Below are positions 36,081 through 44,089 of a stretch of 64,000 nt of DNA, one piece after another. The notes under the pieces were generated by a model. It ran no database searches, was not told the DNA's origin, and was given only the letters and a program-made list of their open reading frames with translations. A program made the translations under genes and the position numbers. Every line of letters starts with the position of its first letter. Position 1 is the stretch's first letter. Source of the DNA: DSVQ01 sp964484765. GTDB lineage: Bacteria > Planctomycetota > Planctomycetia > Planctomycetales > Planctomycetaceae. The stretch covers positions 1 to 64,000 of the forward strand of contig CAZAGI010000044.1 of assembly GCA_964484765.1 (NCBI GenBank), read 5' to 3'.

Positions 36081-36274
36081 ACCCGGTGTGTTGCCGGGCT
36101 CGGGCGCGGTGGTGTCGATCGGGTCTTCGCTGCCGCGCCTCCTTTGATCTTTGACAACCCGGCGAAACTTTTCTTTCCTGGCTGGTGGTTTTGGTCCGGT
36201 CAGCCGGGAAATTGACCGCACAGGATTGCGCAGGAGCGACGATTGAACCCGCAGACGATACGCAGGCCATGTTT

Positions 36275-36505
36275 TCAGTCGATGCGGCAGAGAGCGAATA
36301 CGGCGTTCGGCGTGTCTGCAGTTGCTGACTCCGAAAGTTTCACCCGTGCGTCTGGCCTCGGTGGTTTACTAGCTTTGGCCGAACAGCCATTGCTGGTAAA
36401 CCAATTTCGGACCGTTTCTCGTGCAATGCCCAGCACATCCGCAACCCGTTTTTGCGTCCACTTCTTCGCATCCTCTGCCCGTAGCTTCTCGGCAGTGGCG
36501 CGCAT
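36275..36505 (-). CDS. Small helix-turn-helix protein
   Basis: 76 residues from an ATG at 36505, one base after the stop of the upstream gene. 'WTQKRVADVLGIARETVRNW' is a clear HTH of the kind found in phage regulators and ParB-like N-termini. It is last in a minus-strand block and may repress one of the flanking promoters. Confidence 0.6.
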   Translation of the reverse strand: MRATAEKLRAEDAKKWTQKRVADVLGIARETVRNWFTSNGCSAKASKPPRPDARVKLSESATADTPNAVFALCRID

Positions 36506-36506
36506 C

Positions 36507-36842
36507 TTACGGCGATGCCGTCTCCAGTCCACGCATGAACACATCGACGTCGAACTGCGTGGCGCGTCCTGTCTCCGGGTTCGGATCGACGATCACGAGT
36601 TCCAGGCTGTCCCGGTATCGACGAATGAGGTTTAAGAGAATGGCCGGACTCGGAACCACGAAGATCCCGCCGGGGATGTGCTCGGCATCCATGAAGCGTT
36701 CGGCGAAGATCGTTTCCGTGAAGACCGGCAACGCGTGGCGGCCGTCAATCATCCTGACGGCGACTTGCTCCGGGGAACCGCCCTGGCTAGCGTGGCCGAT
36801 CACAAAGGCGGGATAGCACATCAGGAACGTGGTATCGTCCAT
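36507..36842 (-). CDS. Hypothetical protein
   Basis: 111 residues, alpha/beta ('GGIFVVPSPAILLNLIRRYR', 'SLELVIVDPNPETGRATQF'). It belongs to a minus-strand operon with the HTH protein, separated from it by one base. Not recognised. Confidence 0.55.
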   Translation of the reverse strand: MDDTTFLMCYPAFVIGHASQGGSPEQVAVRMIDGRHALPVFTETIFAERFMDAEHIPGGIFVVPSPAILLNLIRRYRDSLELVIVDPNPETGRATQFDVDVFMRGLETASP

Positions 36843-36863
36843 GGTCGCTGCCGAATGTGGTGT

Positions 36864-37094
36864 TCAATCGACCTTGTCCAAGAGTACGAAACCCAGCCAT
36901 GCCGATCGGATTGTGGCCGCGACCTCGATCCATTCTTCGTGACATTCAACGAAGGACGGCACGTTGAAGCACAACCATGCGAAGGGGGCATAGACGGCTT
37001 CGAACTGGGCTTCGTCGATCCACCCCTGCAGGCCCGCGGCGAGAACCAGCGTGGCGACGAAGGCGACGGCGGAAAACAGGTGAGTCAGGAACAT
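36864..37094 (-). CDS. Small membrane protein
   Basis: 76 residues with an N-terminal hydrophobic segment ('LFSAVAFVATLVLAAGLQGW') and a second, weaker one near the end. No family recognised. In phages such genes can be holins or superinfection-exclusion factors, but nothing here shows that. Confidence 0.5.
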   Translation of the reverse strand: MFLTHLFSAVAFVATLVLAAGLQGWIDEAQFEAVYAPFAWLCFNVPSFVECHEEWIEVAATIRSAWLGFVLLDKVD

Positions 37095-37097
37095 GCG

Positions 37098-37343
37098 TCA
37101 GAAAATCTTTCTCGGGTCCATGTCGTCTGAATTGCGATTGTTGTAGGACATTTTGTCTTCGATCTCAGCGACAAGATCGTTTAGCGCAGCTTCGGCAATC
37201 AGCACGTCCCGCAGCATTCGGTCACCTTTGGGGAAGTCGTTCGCGATCATGCGGTTCTTGAGTCGGCGGATGTAAAGCAGCTTCGGCCGTAGCGCTCTGC
37301 GAAGCGCTATCAACTGTTGCTCTGCAAGATCACTGCTCTGCAT
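37098..37343 (-). CDS. Small helical hypothetical protein
   Basis: 81 residues from an ATG at 37343. Basic helix first ('LIALRRALRPKLLYIRRLKN'), acidic helix later ('VLIAEAALNDLVAEIEDKMS'). It lies 3 bp before the membrane-protein gene. Not recognised. Confidence 0.5.
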   Translation of the reverse strand: MQSSDLAEQQLIALRRALRPKLLYIRRLKNRMIANDFPKGDRMLRDVLIAEAALNDLVAEIEDKMSYNNRNSDDMDPRKIF

Positions 37344-37401
37344 CTGCCATCTCCTGTACACCGATTCTGTACAGTATGGCGAGCGGACTGGCAAGCGATC
37401 G

Positions 37402-38052
37402 TCAGAAAAGCATGTCCGGGGTGGTCAGTGGCTCCACACACTGTGGACCTTTGTTTCTCGCATTGTTCACATACTTCGACGTTCGGAACACGTTGAGGCT
37501 TCCATCGGGCAACGGCTTGAACAGCGGTTTGATCGCTTCCGGTTCGGTGACTTTCGGGTCCAGGTAGAATTCCCACGCATCGGGCGGCAACACGACGGGC
37601 ATGCGGTCGATGACGTGCCGAAGTTCCGCGTTCTCATCGGTGGTGATGATGGCAATCGATCCGTCGGTGTCATAGATACCGGCGAACATTATCAGCGGCA
37701 CATCGCGCGACCGACAGACCCATGGCAGCTTTTCCTTGCCTTGCTCCTCCCATTCGATGTAGTCCGTGGCGGGAATCAGACACCGGCGCTCCCGAGCAGC
37801 TTTGGCAAACGTCTTCTTTTCAAAAACGGAATCACCGCGGGCGATCGTCAGCGGGGCTTTCGTCCAGGAAGCTTTGAATCCCCAGGGGCCGTCCATCCAT
37901 TCGATGTCGTCCACGCTGTTGACGCGAACGTGAGTGATCGATGTTGTTGGCGGGATGTTCCACCGCGGATAGAACGAAATCGGCGGCAAGGATCGATACC
38001 GCGCGTCGATCAGATCTTCATCGGACGTGTAAAGGTTATAGCGGTTGCACAT
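37402..38052 (-). CDS. SOS response-associated peptidase (SRAP/HMCES/YedK family)
   Basis: 216 residues from an ATG at 38052. The start is fixed by the conserved 'MCNRYNL', whose Cys2 becomes the catalytic N-terminus after Met removal. The longer frame from 38265 would bury it. Other family motifs are 'FYPRWNIPPTTSI', 'RCLIPATDYIEWEEQ' (catalytic Glu region), 'LIMFAGIYD' and 'IDRMPVVLPPDAW'. Known for the family: covalent capture of abasic sites in single-stranded DNA, which shields them during replication. In the element it may protect replicating element DNA. It diverges from the gene at 38350. Confidence 0.92.
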   Translation of the reverse strand: MCNRYNLYTSDEDLIDARYRSLPPISFYPRWNIPPTTSITHVRVNSVDDIEWMDGPWGFKASWTKAPLTIARGDSVFEKKTFAKAARERRCLIPATDYIEWEEQGKEKLPWVCRSRDVPLIMFAGIYDTDGSIAIITTDENAELRHVIDRMPVVLPPDAWEFYLDPKVTEPEAIKPLFKPLPDGSLNVFRTSKYVNNARNKGPQCVEPLTTPDMLF

Positions 38053-38261
38053 CGGAAAGCCTTGGAGGGGATCAAGCGATGGTACGGCGCTGGCGTGAGG
38101 CGAGACAACGAATGTCAGGTTTAATCCGGGCGCTCTTGAAATCCGTTGACAGGCTGGCGGCAGTGTGGCCATGATGACGCTCCCTAAGTCGGTCAAAAGC
38201 CTCTCTACCTTGCGGGCTGGCGGCCAAACGAAACCTAAAGACCAAACGAAAGAACAGGAGA

Positions 38262-38345
38262 CCAACGCCTAAGTAGGTGTGTGGGAATCGGTAACGACCA
38301 CGGAGCGGCTTCGTTCCGCTCTTAGGGCACCTATTTAGGCGTTGG
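38262..38345 (+). promoter_or_regulatory. Large stem-loop just before the gene at 38350
   Basis: 18-base arms (38262-38279 and 38328-38345) pair fully if one G-U is allowed. Inside is a second hairpin, GAGCGG-7 nt-CCGCTC (38303-38321). The outer arm ends 4 bp before the ATG. It may be an RNA leader that controls translation, or a replication-origin hairpin. The intergenic gap is 297 bp between divergent genes. Confidence 0.5.
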
Positions 38346-38349
38346 CCTC

Positions 38350-38589
38350 ATGCTTTCCCGCATCCCCGCGGGAATGGAAAGGGCACTCATGCCCGCACTT
38401 CAACCGCGTTCCCCGAACGCACAACCGGCGGCGGTTCCGGCTCAACCGTCAGCAATTCGCCGCGGACTGGTTCCACGGGTGATCTACTTCCCCGAAGGTC
38501 TCCTGGCACGCATCGAGACGCGACCGGGGGCGCTGGTGGAACTGCTCACCATGGCCCTGGCGGCGCACCTGAAAGGGGGTGCCCAGTGA
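38350..38589 (+). CDS. Small hypothetical protein
   Basis: 79 residues. A Pro/Ala-rich N-terminus is followed by 'VPRVIYFPEGLLARIETRPG' and a helix, which could be a small ribbon-helix-like DNA binder. ATG codons at 38374 and 38389 are alternative starts. It overlaps the next gene by 4 bases. Confidence 0.5.
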   Translation: MLSRIPAGMERALMPALQPRSPNAQPAAVPAQPSAIRRGLVPRVIYFPEGLLARIETRPGALVELLTMALAAHLKGGAQ

Positions 38590-38948
38590 GCGGACCTCGA
38601 TTCAGCAGCGGCTCATTCGCGCACAACCGATGGGCTGTCGGTCCGGCAACCAGCCCCAATGTGTCAGCCGAACGCGATACACGGCTCTCTGCGAAGCGAA
38701 CGGCGAAGTTCAAACGGGACCGCATCAAGAAGGGGTTGCGGCAAGCCCTGATGCGCCAGAATCCGTTCTGTACGGACTGCGGGATTCTGTTGCAGATGAT
38801 CGACAACCAGGGGCAGAACTACGCCTGTGTGATCGGTGTGGAAAACCCGGTGCTGTGCTGCCCCAGTTGTGCGAACGATCACGGCCGGCCACAACCAGCG
38901 GTTGCCGTGGCTGTCGATGAGGCTTTCGGAAAGGGGGTGTTACCATGA
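38586..38948 (+). CDS. Small zinc-finger protein
   Basis: 120 residues. 'QNPFCTDCGILLQMID' and 'LCCPSCANDHGRPQ' give two CxxC pairs that probably bind one zinc, in an HNH-like spacing but without a clear HNH catalytic His-Asn. A basic helix precedes ('AKRTAKFKRDRIKKGLRQAL'). The GTG start overlaps the previous stop. It is probably a nucleic-acid-binding accessory protein. Confidence 0.55.
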   Translation: MSGPRFSSGSFAHNRWAVGPATSPNVSAERDTRLSAKRTAKFKRDRIKKGLRQALMRQNPFCTDCGILLQMIDNQGQNYACVIGVENPVLCCPSCANDHGRPQPAVAVAVDEAFGKGVLP

Positions 38949-39142
38949 GCAATTCCCGCCAGTACCGAGAAATGCACATGCTGTTCGACCTCGTCACCTG
39001 GCAGGGCAGCCGTTGCATCGCGGCGCGGTTGACCATCAACGAAGCGAAAGCCAAGGCCCGCGCGTGGAACTCGGGGAAGCCATCGCAACAGTGGGTGATT
39101 TGGATTCCGACCCGTGGCGGGAAAGTTGAGGTGGCAGCATGA
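38945..39142 (+). CDS. Small hypothetical protein
   Basis: 65 residues, coupled by ATGA on both sides. 'EMHMLFDLVTWQGSRCIAAR' and 'QQWVIWIPTRGGKVEVAA' suggest a small beta-rich fold. Not recognised. Confidence 0.5.
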   Translation: MSNSRQYREMHMLFDLVTWQGSRCIAARLTINEAKAKARAWNSGKPSQQWVIWIPTRGGKVEVAA

Positions 39143-39306
39143 GCGCACTTCACACGATCTTCAACCCGCAACCGATGGATGGTCTCCGCGACGATGACGC
39201 GATCGATCTGCCGACGCCGGACGACTGGCAGGAAGCGTTCGAAGTGCTCCGGGCAGACCGAATCGCCGAGGGCTGGGAATGCCCCGATGGGAATGATGCT
39301 GCGTAA
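39139..39306 (+). CDS. Very small acidic hypothetical protein
   Basis: 55 residues starting at an ATG inside the previous stop (ATGA). It contains 'LRDDDAIDLPTPDDWQEAFE' and 'RIAEGWECPDGND' and is strongly acidic. The coupled position in a four-gene chain supports it as real. Its acidity suggests a DNA-mimic or inhibitor, which is speculation. Confidence 0.45.
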   Translation: MSALHTIFNPQPMDGLRDDDAIDLPTPDDWQEAFEVLRADRIAEGWECPDGNDAA

Positions 39307-39444
39307 CCGACTGAACTGTGTCACAAAGAGCGCCCCGCTGTCACTTCGGCGGCGGGGCTTAATTCACGTTTCCGCGCGTTACCCATCGCACTGTATGCTG
39401 ACAACATCACCGTCGCCAACAACCAAATTACAGTGAGTTCAATC

Positions 39445-40116
39445 ATGTCGAAGAAGCTTCACAAACAACGAGAGAGAGAATGGTTATCGCAAAAACGCAG
39501 GGAATGTGCCTACCATGAAGCCGGGCACGCGGTGTGCATAATTCTTTTCGGTAACAGAAGCGATCTTGACCACATTGACATGCTCGGCACTGACGATGTC
39601 TGGGCGTTTATCCGAATTCGAAACCATGACCGCGAAACATCGCTTGGTTGGCTGGATTCAGGATTTCCGACGCAGGCACGGGCATCAATGGCAAAGTTCG
39701 TGTTCTTCCACCTGCTCGGGCCGTGTGCAGAGTCAAAACTTCGCGATCCCGAGAGTCATCATTGGGAGGACTGGCTGCAAAATCTCTTTGATGAGGACGA
39801 GTGCAACTCAGATCCTAACTCAGACCTCAGTAGGTGTCTCGACGCGCTGCCTGCGATCATCGACAGTGAGCGGAAGCAATACCGCTATCTGGAGATGGTC
39901 GCACGTTGGGCAGATGAGGCGATCGCAATTCCACGCGTTTGGAGTGCCGTATCGCGTTTGGCGGAAAAGCTCATTAAGGTGAAGCGACTCGACCAAGAGG
40001 CGATTCTCGCCGAACTCGACGCCGGCGCAGATCATGACTTCAGATATCCACTGTTCTATGAACTAGGCAAAAACTGGCGGCGGCGGTTTTTTCCATCAAT
40101 AAGGATTCAATCATGA
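39445..40116 (+). CDS. Stand-alone M41-like (FtsH peptidase-type) protein
   Basis: 223 residues from an ATG at 39445. 'RRECAYHEAGHAVCIILFGN' contains HEAGH, the zinc-protease motif of the FtsH M41 domain. 'FVFFHLLGPCAESKLRDPES' and the later helices fit the helical peptidase fold. There is no AAA domain and no membrane segment. The third metal ligand of FtsH is not obvious. The gene is more AT-rich than the element average. Such solitary proteins are known in phages and islands, with unknown targets. Confidence 0.65.
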   Translation: MSKKLHKQREREWLSQKRRECAYHEAGHAVCIILFGNRSDLDHIDMLGTDDVWAFIRIRNHDRETSLGWLDSGFPTQARASMAKFVFFHLLGPCAESKLRDPESHHWEDWLQNLFDEDECNSDPNSDLSRCLDALPAIIDSERKQYRYLEMVARWADEAIAIPRVWSAVSRLAEKLIKVKRLDQEAILAELDAGADHDFRYPLFYELGKNWRRRFFPSIRIQS

Positions 40117-40406
40117 GTGACTTCCCCAAGAACGCAAACGGCATCATTCGAGAGATTGACCGGGGAGACGAGATCGGGGCGTACTATCAAGTCCGTTTTT
40201 CGTGGCTACCGCGAGTCGGCGATCTGATTGATCTAACGTCATTTGTCGACATTGCGGAAAAGCGTCCAACGTCTCGCTACGGCTACGAGGTGGTGAAGGT
40301 GATCCACCACATGCACGACGTCTCCGACAAGATCAAGCAGGCCACTGAAGGCCATCATTCTGTGAGCGTTGTGGTTAAGCCTTCATCCGACAAACTGCTT
40401 GAATAA
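40113..40406 (+). CDS. Small hypothetical protein
   Basis: 97 residues, probably beta-rich ('YYQVRFSWLPRVGDLIDLTS', 'YGYEVVKVIHHMHDVSDK'). It is coupled to the M41-like gene by ATGA and may be its partner. Not recognised. Confidence 0.55.
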   Translation: MSDFPKNANGIIREIDRGDEIGAYYQVRFSWLPRVGDLIDLTSFVDIAEKRPTSRYGYEVVKVIHHMHDVSDKIKQATEGHHSVSVVVKPSSDKLLE

Positions 40407-40421
40407 AAAGGACCCCAACTG

Positions 40422-41732
40422 ATGACCAACCGCAACAAGGGCTCCGCATGGGTCAAGCAGCTTAAGAGGCAGGTCGACAAGTTCGGCGAGAAGGCCGCGC
40501 CGTGGTATGTCGAGTGGAACGAACCCGACGGCACGCGACGGTGCAAAAGCTGTGGGACTGGTGCCTCTGGCCGGAAGATCGCCAAAGACCTGCGCGACAA
40601 GCTGCAATCCGAGATGACGCTCGGGACGTACAAGGACAACGAGGGCACCCGCACGACGTGGGAACAATTCGTCGAACGCTACCAGCGCGACGCCCTGGCC
40701 GGTTGCCGTGCTTCGTCGGTGGTGGAAGTTCTCAACTCACTGGCGCACTTCGCGCGGGTGCTCAAACTGAAGGGCAAGCCGATCGCGTTCATCACTACAC
40801 GCTCGGTGGACGAGTTCAAAGGGAAGCGCCGGCTCGAACCCGGTAAGAAACCCGCCAAGGTGGAAGCGATCGAAACCGATGGCGAGATCATCGTCGAAGG
40901 ATCGGACGTCACGAAGCCGAAGAAGCGCAAAGCCGGGGATCCTCGCGCGGTGCTGTCGGCAGCAACGCTCAACAAGGAACTCCGCCACATCAAGGCCGCA
41001 CTGCGAAAGGCGGCAAAGTGGGGCTACCTTGAAAAAGCGCCGGACGTGGAATTTCTTCCCGAGGATGAAAAATTCGCGCGGTACCTCACCGAGGAACACT
41101 TCGCGCTGATCTTCGGGAAGTGCGAACTAGCCACAACGCCGGAAGATCAGCCGTTCCATCCCAGTGACTGGTGGCGGGCACTGCTCACCTTGACTTACCT
41201 CACTGGCTGGAGGATCGGGGAAACACTCGCGCTGAAATGGTCGGATGTGAATTTCGACACCGGCGTTGCGACCACACGGGCGGAAACGAACAAAGGCCGG
41301 AAGGATGCCATCATCTCGATTCCGCGCCCCGTGCTGTCGTTCCTCGAACCGTTGCGGGGTTTCCGGGAAGACGTCTTTGGATGGGATCACGACCGGAAGC
41401 GGCTGCAGAAGCAGTTTGACGCGATCCAGACCGCGGCCGGTATCGCCCTGCCCTGCAACATCCGGACGGAACACCAATGCACGGCGGCGTGCCATCGGTA
41501 CACATTCCACGATCTTCGCCGCGGGTTCGCCACGAACAACGCCGACAGACTGACGGCGGAAGTCCTGCAGCGGTTGATGCGGCACGCCAGCTATCAAACA
41601 ACGCAGGGATACATCAAGTTTGCGAAAGCGGTCAAACCGACGATGATCGACGTTTTCGTGCCGGACGTCCTGAAACTCCCCCCACCAGAAAATTCTGGTA
41701 GGAATGGAGTAGGAACGGCTGATGCCGTTTGA
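40422..41732 (+). CDS. Tyrosine integrase of the element
   Basis: 436 residues. An N-terminal arm/core-binding part is followed by the catalytic domain: first Arg in 'YLTGWRIGETLALKW' (about residue 265), 'HDLRRGFATNNAD' (His and second Arg, about 363-366), 'LMRHASYQTTQGYIKF' (His, and the nucleophilic Tyr near 397). The full R-H-R-H-Y set is present, so it should be active. The gene ends 8 bp before the right 45-bp repeat, the usual place for an integrase that uses a tRNA 3' end. A candidate arm site overlaps its last codons. Confidence 0.93.
   Translation: MTNRNKGSAWVKQLKRQVDKFGEKAAPWYVEWNEPDGTRRCKSCGTGASGRKIAKDLRDKLQSEMTLGTYKDNEGTRTTWEQFVERYQRDALAGCRASSVVEVLNSLAHFARVLKLKGKPIAFITTRSVDEFKGKRRLEPGKKPAKVEAIETDGEIIVEGSDVTKPKKRKAGDPRAVLSAATLNKELRHIKAALRKAAKWGYLEKAPDVEFLPEDEKFARYLTEEHFALIFGKCELATTPEDQPFHPSDWWRALLTLTYLTGWRIGETLALKWSDVNFDTGVATTRAETNKGRKDAIISIPRPVLSFLEPLRGFREDVFGWDHDRKRLQKQFDAIQTAAGIALPCNIRTEHQCTAACHRYTFHDLRRGFATNNADRLTAEVLQRLMRHASYQTTQGYIKFAKAVKPTMIDVFVPDVLKLPPPENSGRNGVGTADAV
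41698..41717 (+). promoter_or_regulatory. Candidate integrase arm site, right
   Basis: GTAGGAATGGAGTAGGAACG, the same orientation and 11-bp period as the left site, 23 bp before attR and inside the integrase 3' end. An ACCAGAA/TTCTGGT stem overlaps its left edge. Confidence 0.55.
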
Positions 41733-41740
41733 CGTAAAGT

Positions 41741-41815
<75 letters not shown>

Positions 41816-41853
41816 AAGATCGGATGCCGATCAGATTGAAACTGGACAATACT

Positions 41854-41873
41854 GGGAACAAGCGTTTGTTCCC
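41854..41873. repeat. 8-bp hairpin upstream of tRNA-Lys
   Basis: GGGAACAA-GCGT-TTGTTCCC. It lies in the 268-bp gap between tRNA-Lys and the hisC end, where I see no gene. It could be a distal hisC terminator. Confidence 0.35.
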
Positions 41874-42083
41874 CGTGTCCACAACCTGCGAACGTGTTGG
41901 TTCACGGTTCGTAGGGGTGGAGAATTGTAACCGAAGTGATGCACGCCCGAAACCGAACCGCCGTCGTTCTTCCTCGAAGCAAACAGAAGAGCCGGTGTGT
42001 CGCCATAACTGTAATATTCACAATCAGTTACGAATCGGGTGTAATCCTTTGTCCCACTGGCGAAATGGCATCATCGCCCGGCG

Positions 42084-43166
42084 TCACACTGCGAGAATCT
42101 CTTTCAGGTTCGCCAGAAGCGTGTCGATTTCCGCATCGGTTCCCACGGTGATCCGCAGCCCGTCGAGCACGCCGTGGTCGGCCCAGGCCACGTCACGGTA
42201 AACCATGTACCGCACAAGAATCTTGCGTTGTTTGAGCAATTCATAAAGCTCATGGTGACTCCGGTCGGGGTGCGTCACCCAGACAAAATTCGCCTGTGAG
42301 GGTGTGACCGTGAAGCCGAGGGCCTTCAATTCCGTGCCGAGGCGCTGTCGGGTGGCACGAATTTTCGACACGTTGGCTCGCATCCACGCCTGGTCTTGCA
42401 TGGCTGCCGTGGCGGCGGCGAGCGCGACCGCATCGCAGTTGTAGCTGTCTTTCACTTTTCGCATGCCGATGATCAGGTCGGGATGCGCGATTGCGAAGCC
42501 GAACCGGATTCCCGCCAGACTGTACGATTTACTGAAGGTCCGCGTGATGACCAGCTGGTTTCCCCGGTCGGACTGCAACAGCTCGGCCCGATGCGGCATG
42601 TCGGCGAAATCGCCATAGGCTTCATCGAGCACCAGCACGCCTTGCGGTGGTACCAGCGATAACAAGGTGCTGTCGTCCCATCGATTGCCTGACGGCGAGT
42701 TGGGATTCGGCACGAGCGCCAACCGGGCATTTTCGAGCCACTTCTTCGCTGTGGGAAGATCCCACGACCAGTCGCTATTGAGCAACATCCGTGCATGGCG
42801 GGCACCCTGAATGTCGGCGAGGGTCTCGTACAGGATGTAGCTCGGATACGGATAGACCACGAGTTCATGCGAATCGACGAAGGCACGCGTGAGAATCGTC
42901 AGATTTTCATCGCTGCCGTTGCCGGGGAGAATCCAGTCGGGATCGACCTGGAACACGTCTGCGGCGGCCCGGCGAAACGCCGTCGCCAGGGGATCGGGGT
43001 AAAGATTCAGTCGGCCCTTCGCAGCGGCCGTGATCGCTTCCACCACAGCGGGCGAAGGGGGATACGGGTTCTCGTTGGTATTCAGTTTGATCCAGCCGGA
43101 TTCCTGGGGTTGTTCCCCCGGAGTGTAACCGGCGATGCGATCAACGGCGGCGCGAAACAAACTCAT
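42084..43166 (-). CDS. hisC: Histidinol-phosphate aminotransferase
   Basis: 360 residues from an ATG at 43166 ('MSLFRAAVDRIAGYTPGEQP'); the upstream 23 codons do not match the family. It is a class I/II PLP aminotransferase: 'IKLNTNENPYPPSPAVVEAI' at the N-terminus, 'LPGNGSDENLTILTRAF', 'LVPNPNSPSGN', 'VLVLDEAYGDFAD', PLP lysine in 'ITRTFSKSYSLAGIRFGF', and 'LRITVGTDAEIDTLLANLKE' at the end. It catalyses the transamination step of histidine biosynthesis. No other his genes are adjacent, so it is a scattered pathway gene. It could act on related amino acids. Confidence 0.93.
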   Translation of the reverse strand: MSLFRAAVDRIAGYTPGEQPQESGWIKLNTNENPYPPSPAVVEAITAAAKGRLNLYPDPLATAFRRAAADVFQVDPDWILPGNGSDENLTILTRAFVDSHELVVYPYPSYILYETLADIQGARHARMLLNSDWSWDLPTAKKWLENARLALVPNPNSPSGNRWDDSTLLSLVPPQGVLVLDEAYGDFADMPHRAELLQSDRGNQLVITRTFSKSYSLAGIRFGFAIAHPDLIIGMRKVKDSYNCDAVALAAATAAMQDQAWMRANVSKIRATRQRLGTELKALGFTVTPSQANFVWVTHPDRSHHELYELLKQRKILVRYMVYRDVAWADHGVLDGLRITVGTDAEIDTLLANLKEILAV

Positions 43167-43317
43167 GCGTACTCTCAATCTGGGAAAGCGAAGCTCTGAA
43201 TCGTCGAAGACAACCGCGGCCGCTGTCAAGTTCACTCCCGACGCTGGCGATTCCTCATCAAATGGGTAACAGTACCGGTCTCGCTCATCAATTTCCGCTG
43301 TTTTACGACAAATCCTG

Positions 43318-44013
43318 ATGGAAAAACGCTTCTTCTGTGCCTTACTGCCTGAAACCGTGGAGGTGATCCTCGACGGCCCTGAAGCGCATCATCTGGCGAA
43401 AGTGATGCGATTGCCGGTCGGAGAGCGCGTAGCGCTGTTCAACGGGGTCGGTATTGTCGCGACGGCCGACATCACTGCGATCGGAAAGCGCCACGTGACG
43501 CTGACTGTCTGTGAAAGGCAAACTTTTCCGCCGCCGCCGTCATTGACGCTCGCCGTCGCCGTTCCGAAAGGGGATCGCTTCGACTGGCTCGTGGAGAAGG
43601 CGACAGAACTTGGTGTCGCGCGATTGATTCCCCTCCGAACGACCCGCGGTGTCGTCGACCCCCGTGACACCAAACTCGATCGACTGCGGCAATTGATCAT
43701 CGAAGCCTGTAAGCAGTCGCGGCGACCGTGGTTGATGGAACTCGCCCCGGTGCAGGATTTTTCATCGCTGCTGACCACACCATCGCCGTTGCTGTTGGCT
43801 GATCCGTCCGGGGTGATCTGGCGAGAGGAGTGGCAGCGCGTCAGCGTCCACGAAGACACGATCATCGCGATCGGCCCCGAAGGAGGTTGGACTGAAGAGG
43901 AACTCGCTGCAGCGACCGTGGCCGGCGTAAAGCGAATTGCGCTGGGGGACAACATTCTGCGCATCGAAACCGCCGCGATTGCGGTTGCCGCGCTCTGGCG
44001 GCTCACCACATAG
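43318..44013 (+). CDS. rsmE: 16S rRNA (uracil1498-N3)-methyltransferase
   Basis: 231 residues. An N-terminal PUA-like part ('EAHHLAKVMRLPVGERVALF') is followed by the SPOUT trefoil-knot methyltransferase: 'LAVAVPKGDRFDWLVEKATE', 'IIEACKQSRRPWL', 'IAIGPEGGWTEEEL' and 'LGDNILRIETAAI'. It methylates U1498 of 16S rRNA using S-adenosylmethionine. It lies 76 bp upstream of hemL on the same strand. Confidence 0.94.
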   Translation: MEKRFFCALLPETVEVILDGPEAHHLAKVMRLPVGERVALFNGVGIVATADITAIGKRHVTLTVCERQTFPPPPSLTLAVAVPKGDRFDWLVEKATELGVARLIPLRTTRGVVDPRDTKLDRLRQLIIEACKQSRRPWLMELAPVQDFSSLLTTPSPLLLADPSGVIWREEWQRVSVHEDTIIAIGPEGGWTEEELAAATVAGVKRIALGDNILRIETAAIAVAALWRLTT

Positions 44014-44089
44014 GATCGCGTCGCTACATCGGCACGGCCGGTCGCGGTATCATTCGATGAGAGTCTTCCACACCGATTGCGGACCCAGC

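Noticed and set aside
36243..36635. Plus-strand frame opposite the small HTH gene
   Set aside because: It is antisense to two tightly spaced minus-strand genes, one with a clear HTH.
41854..41873. LexA/SOS box in the hairpin upstream of tRNA-Lys
   Set aside because: The symmetry is a simple GGGAACAA hairpin, and no SOS gene starts there.
41824..42201. 125-codon frame after tRNA-Lys
   Set aside because: It runs into hisC on the opposite strand and shows no domain or coding pattern.
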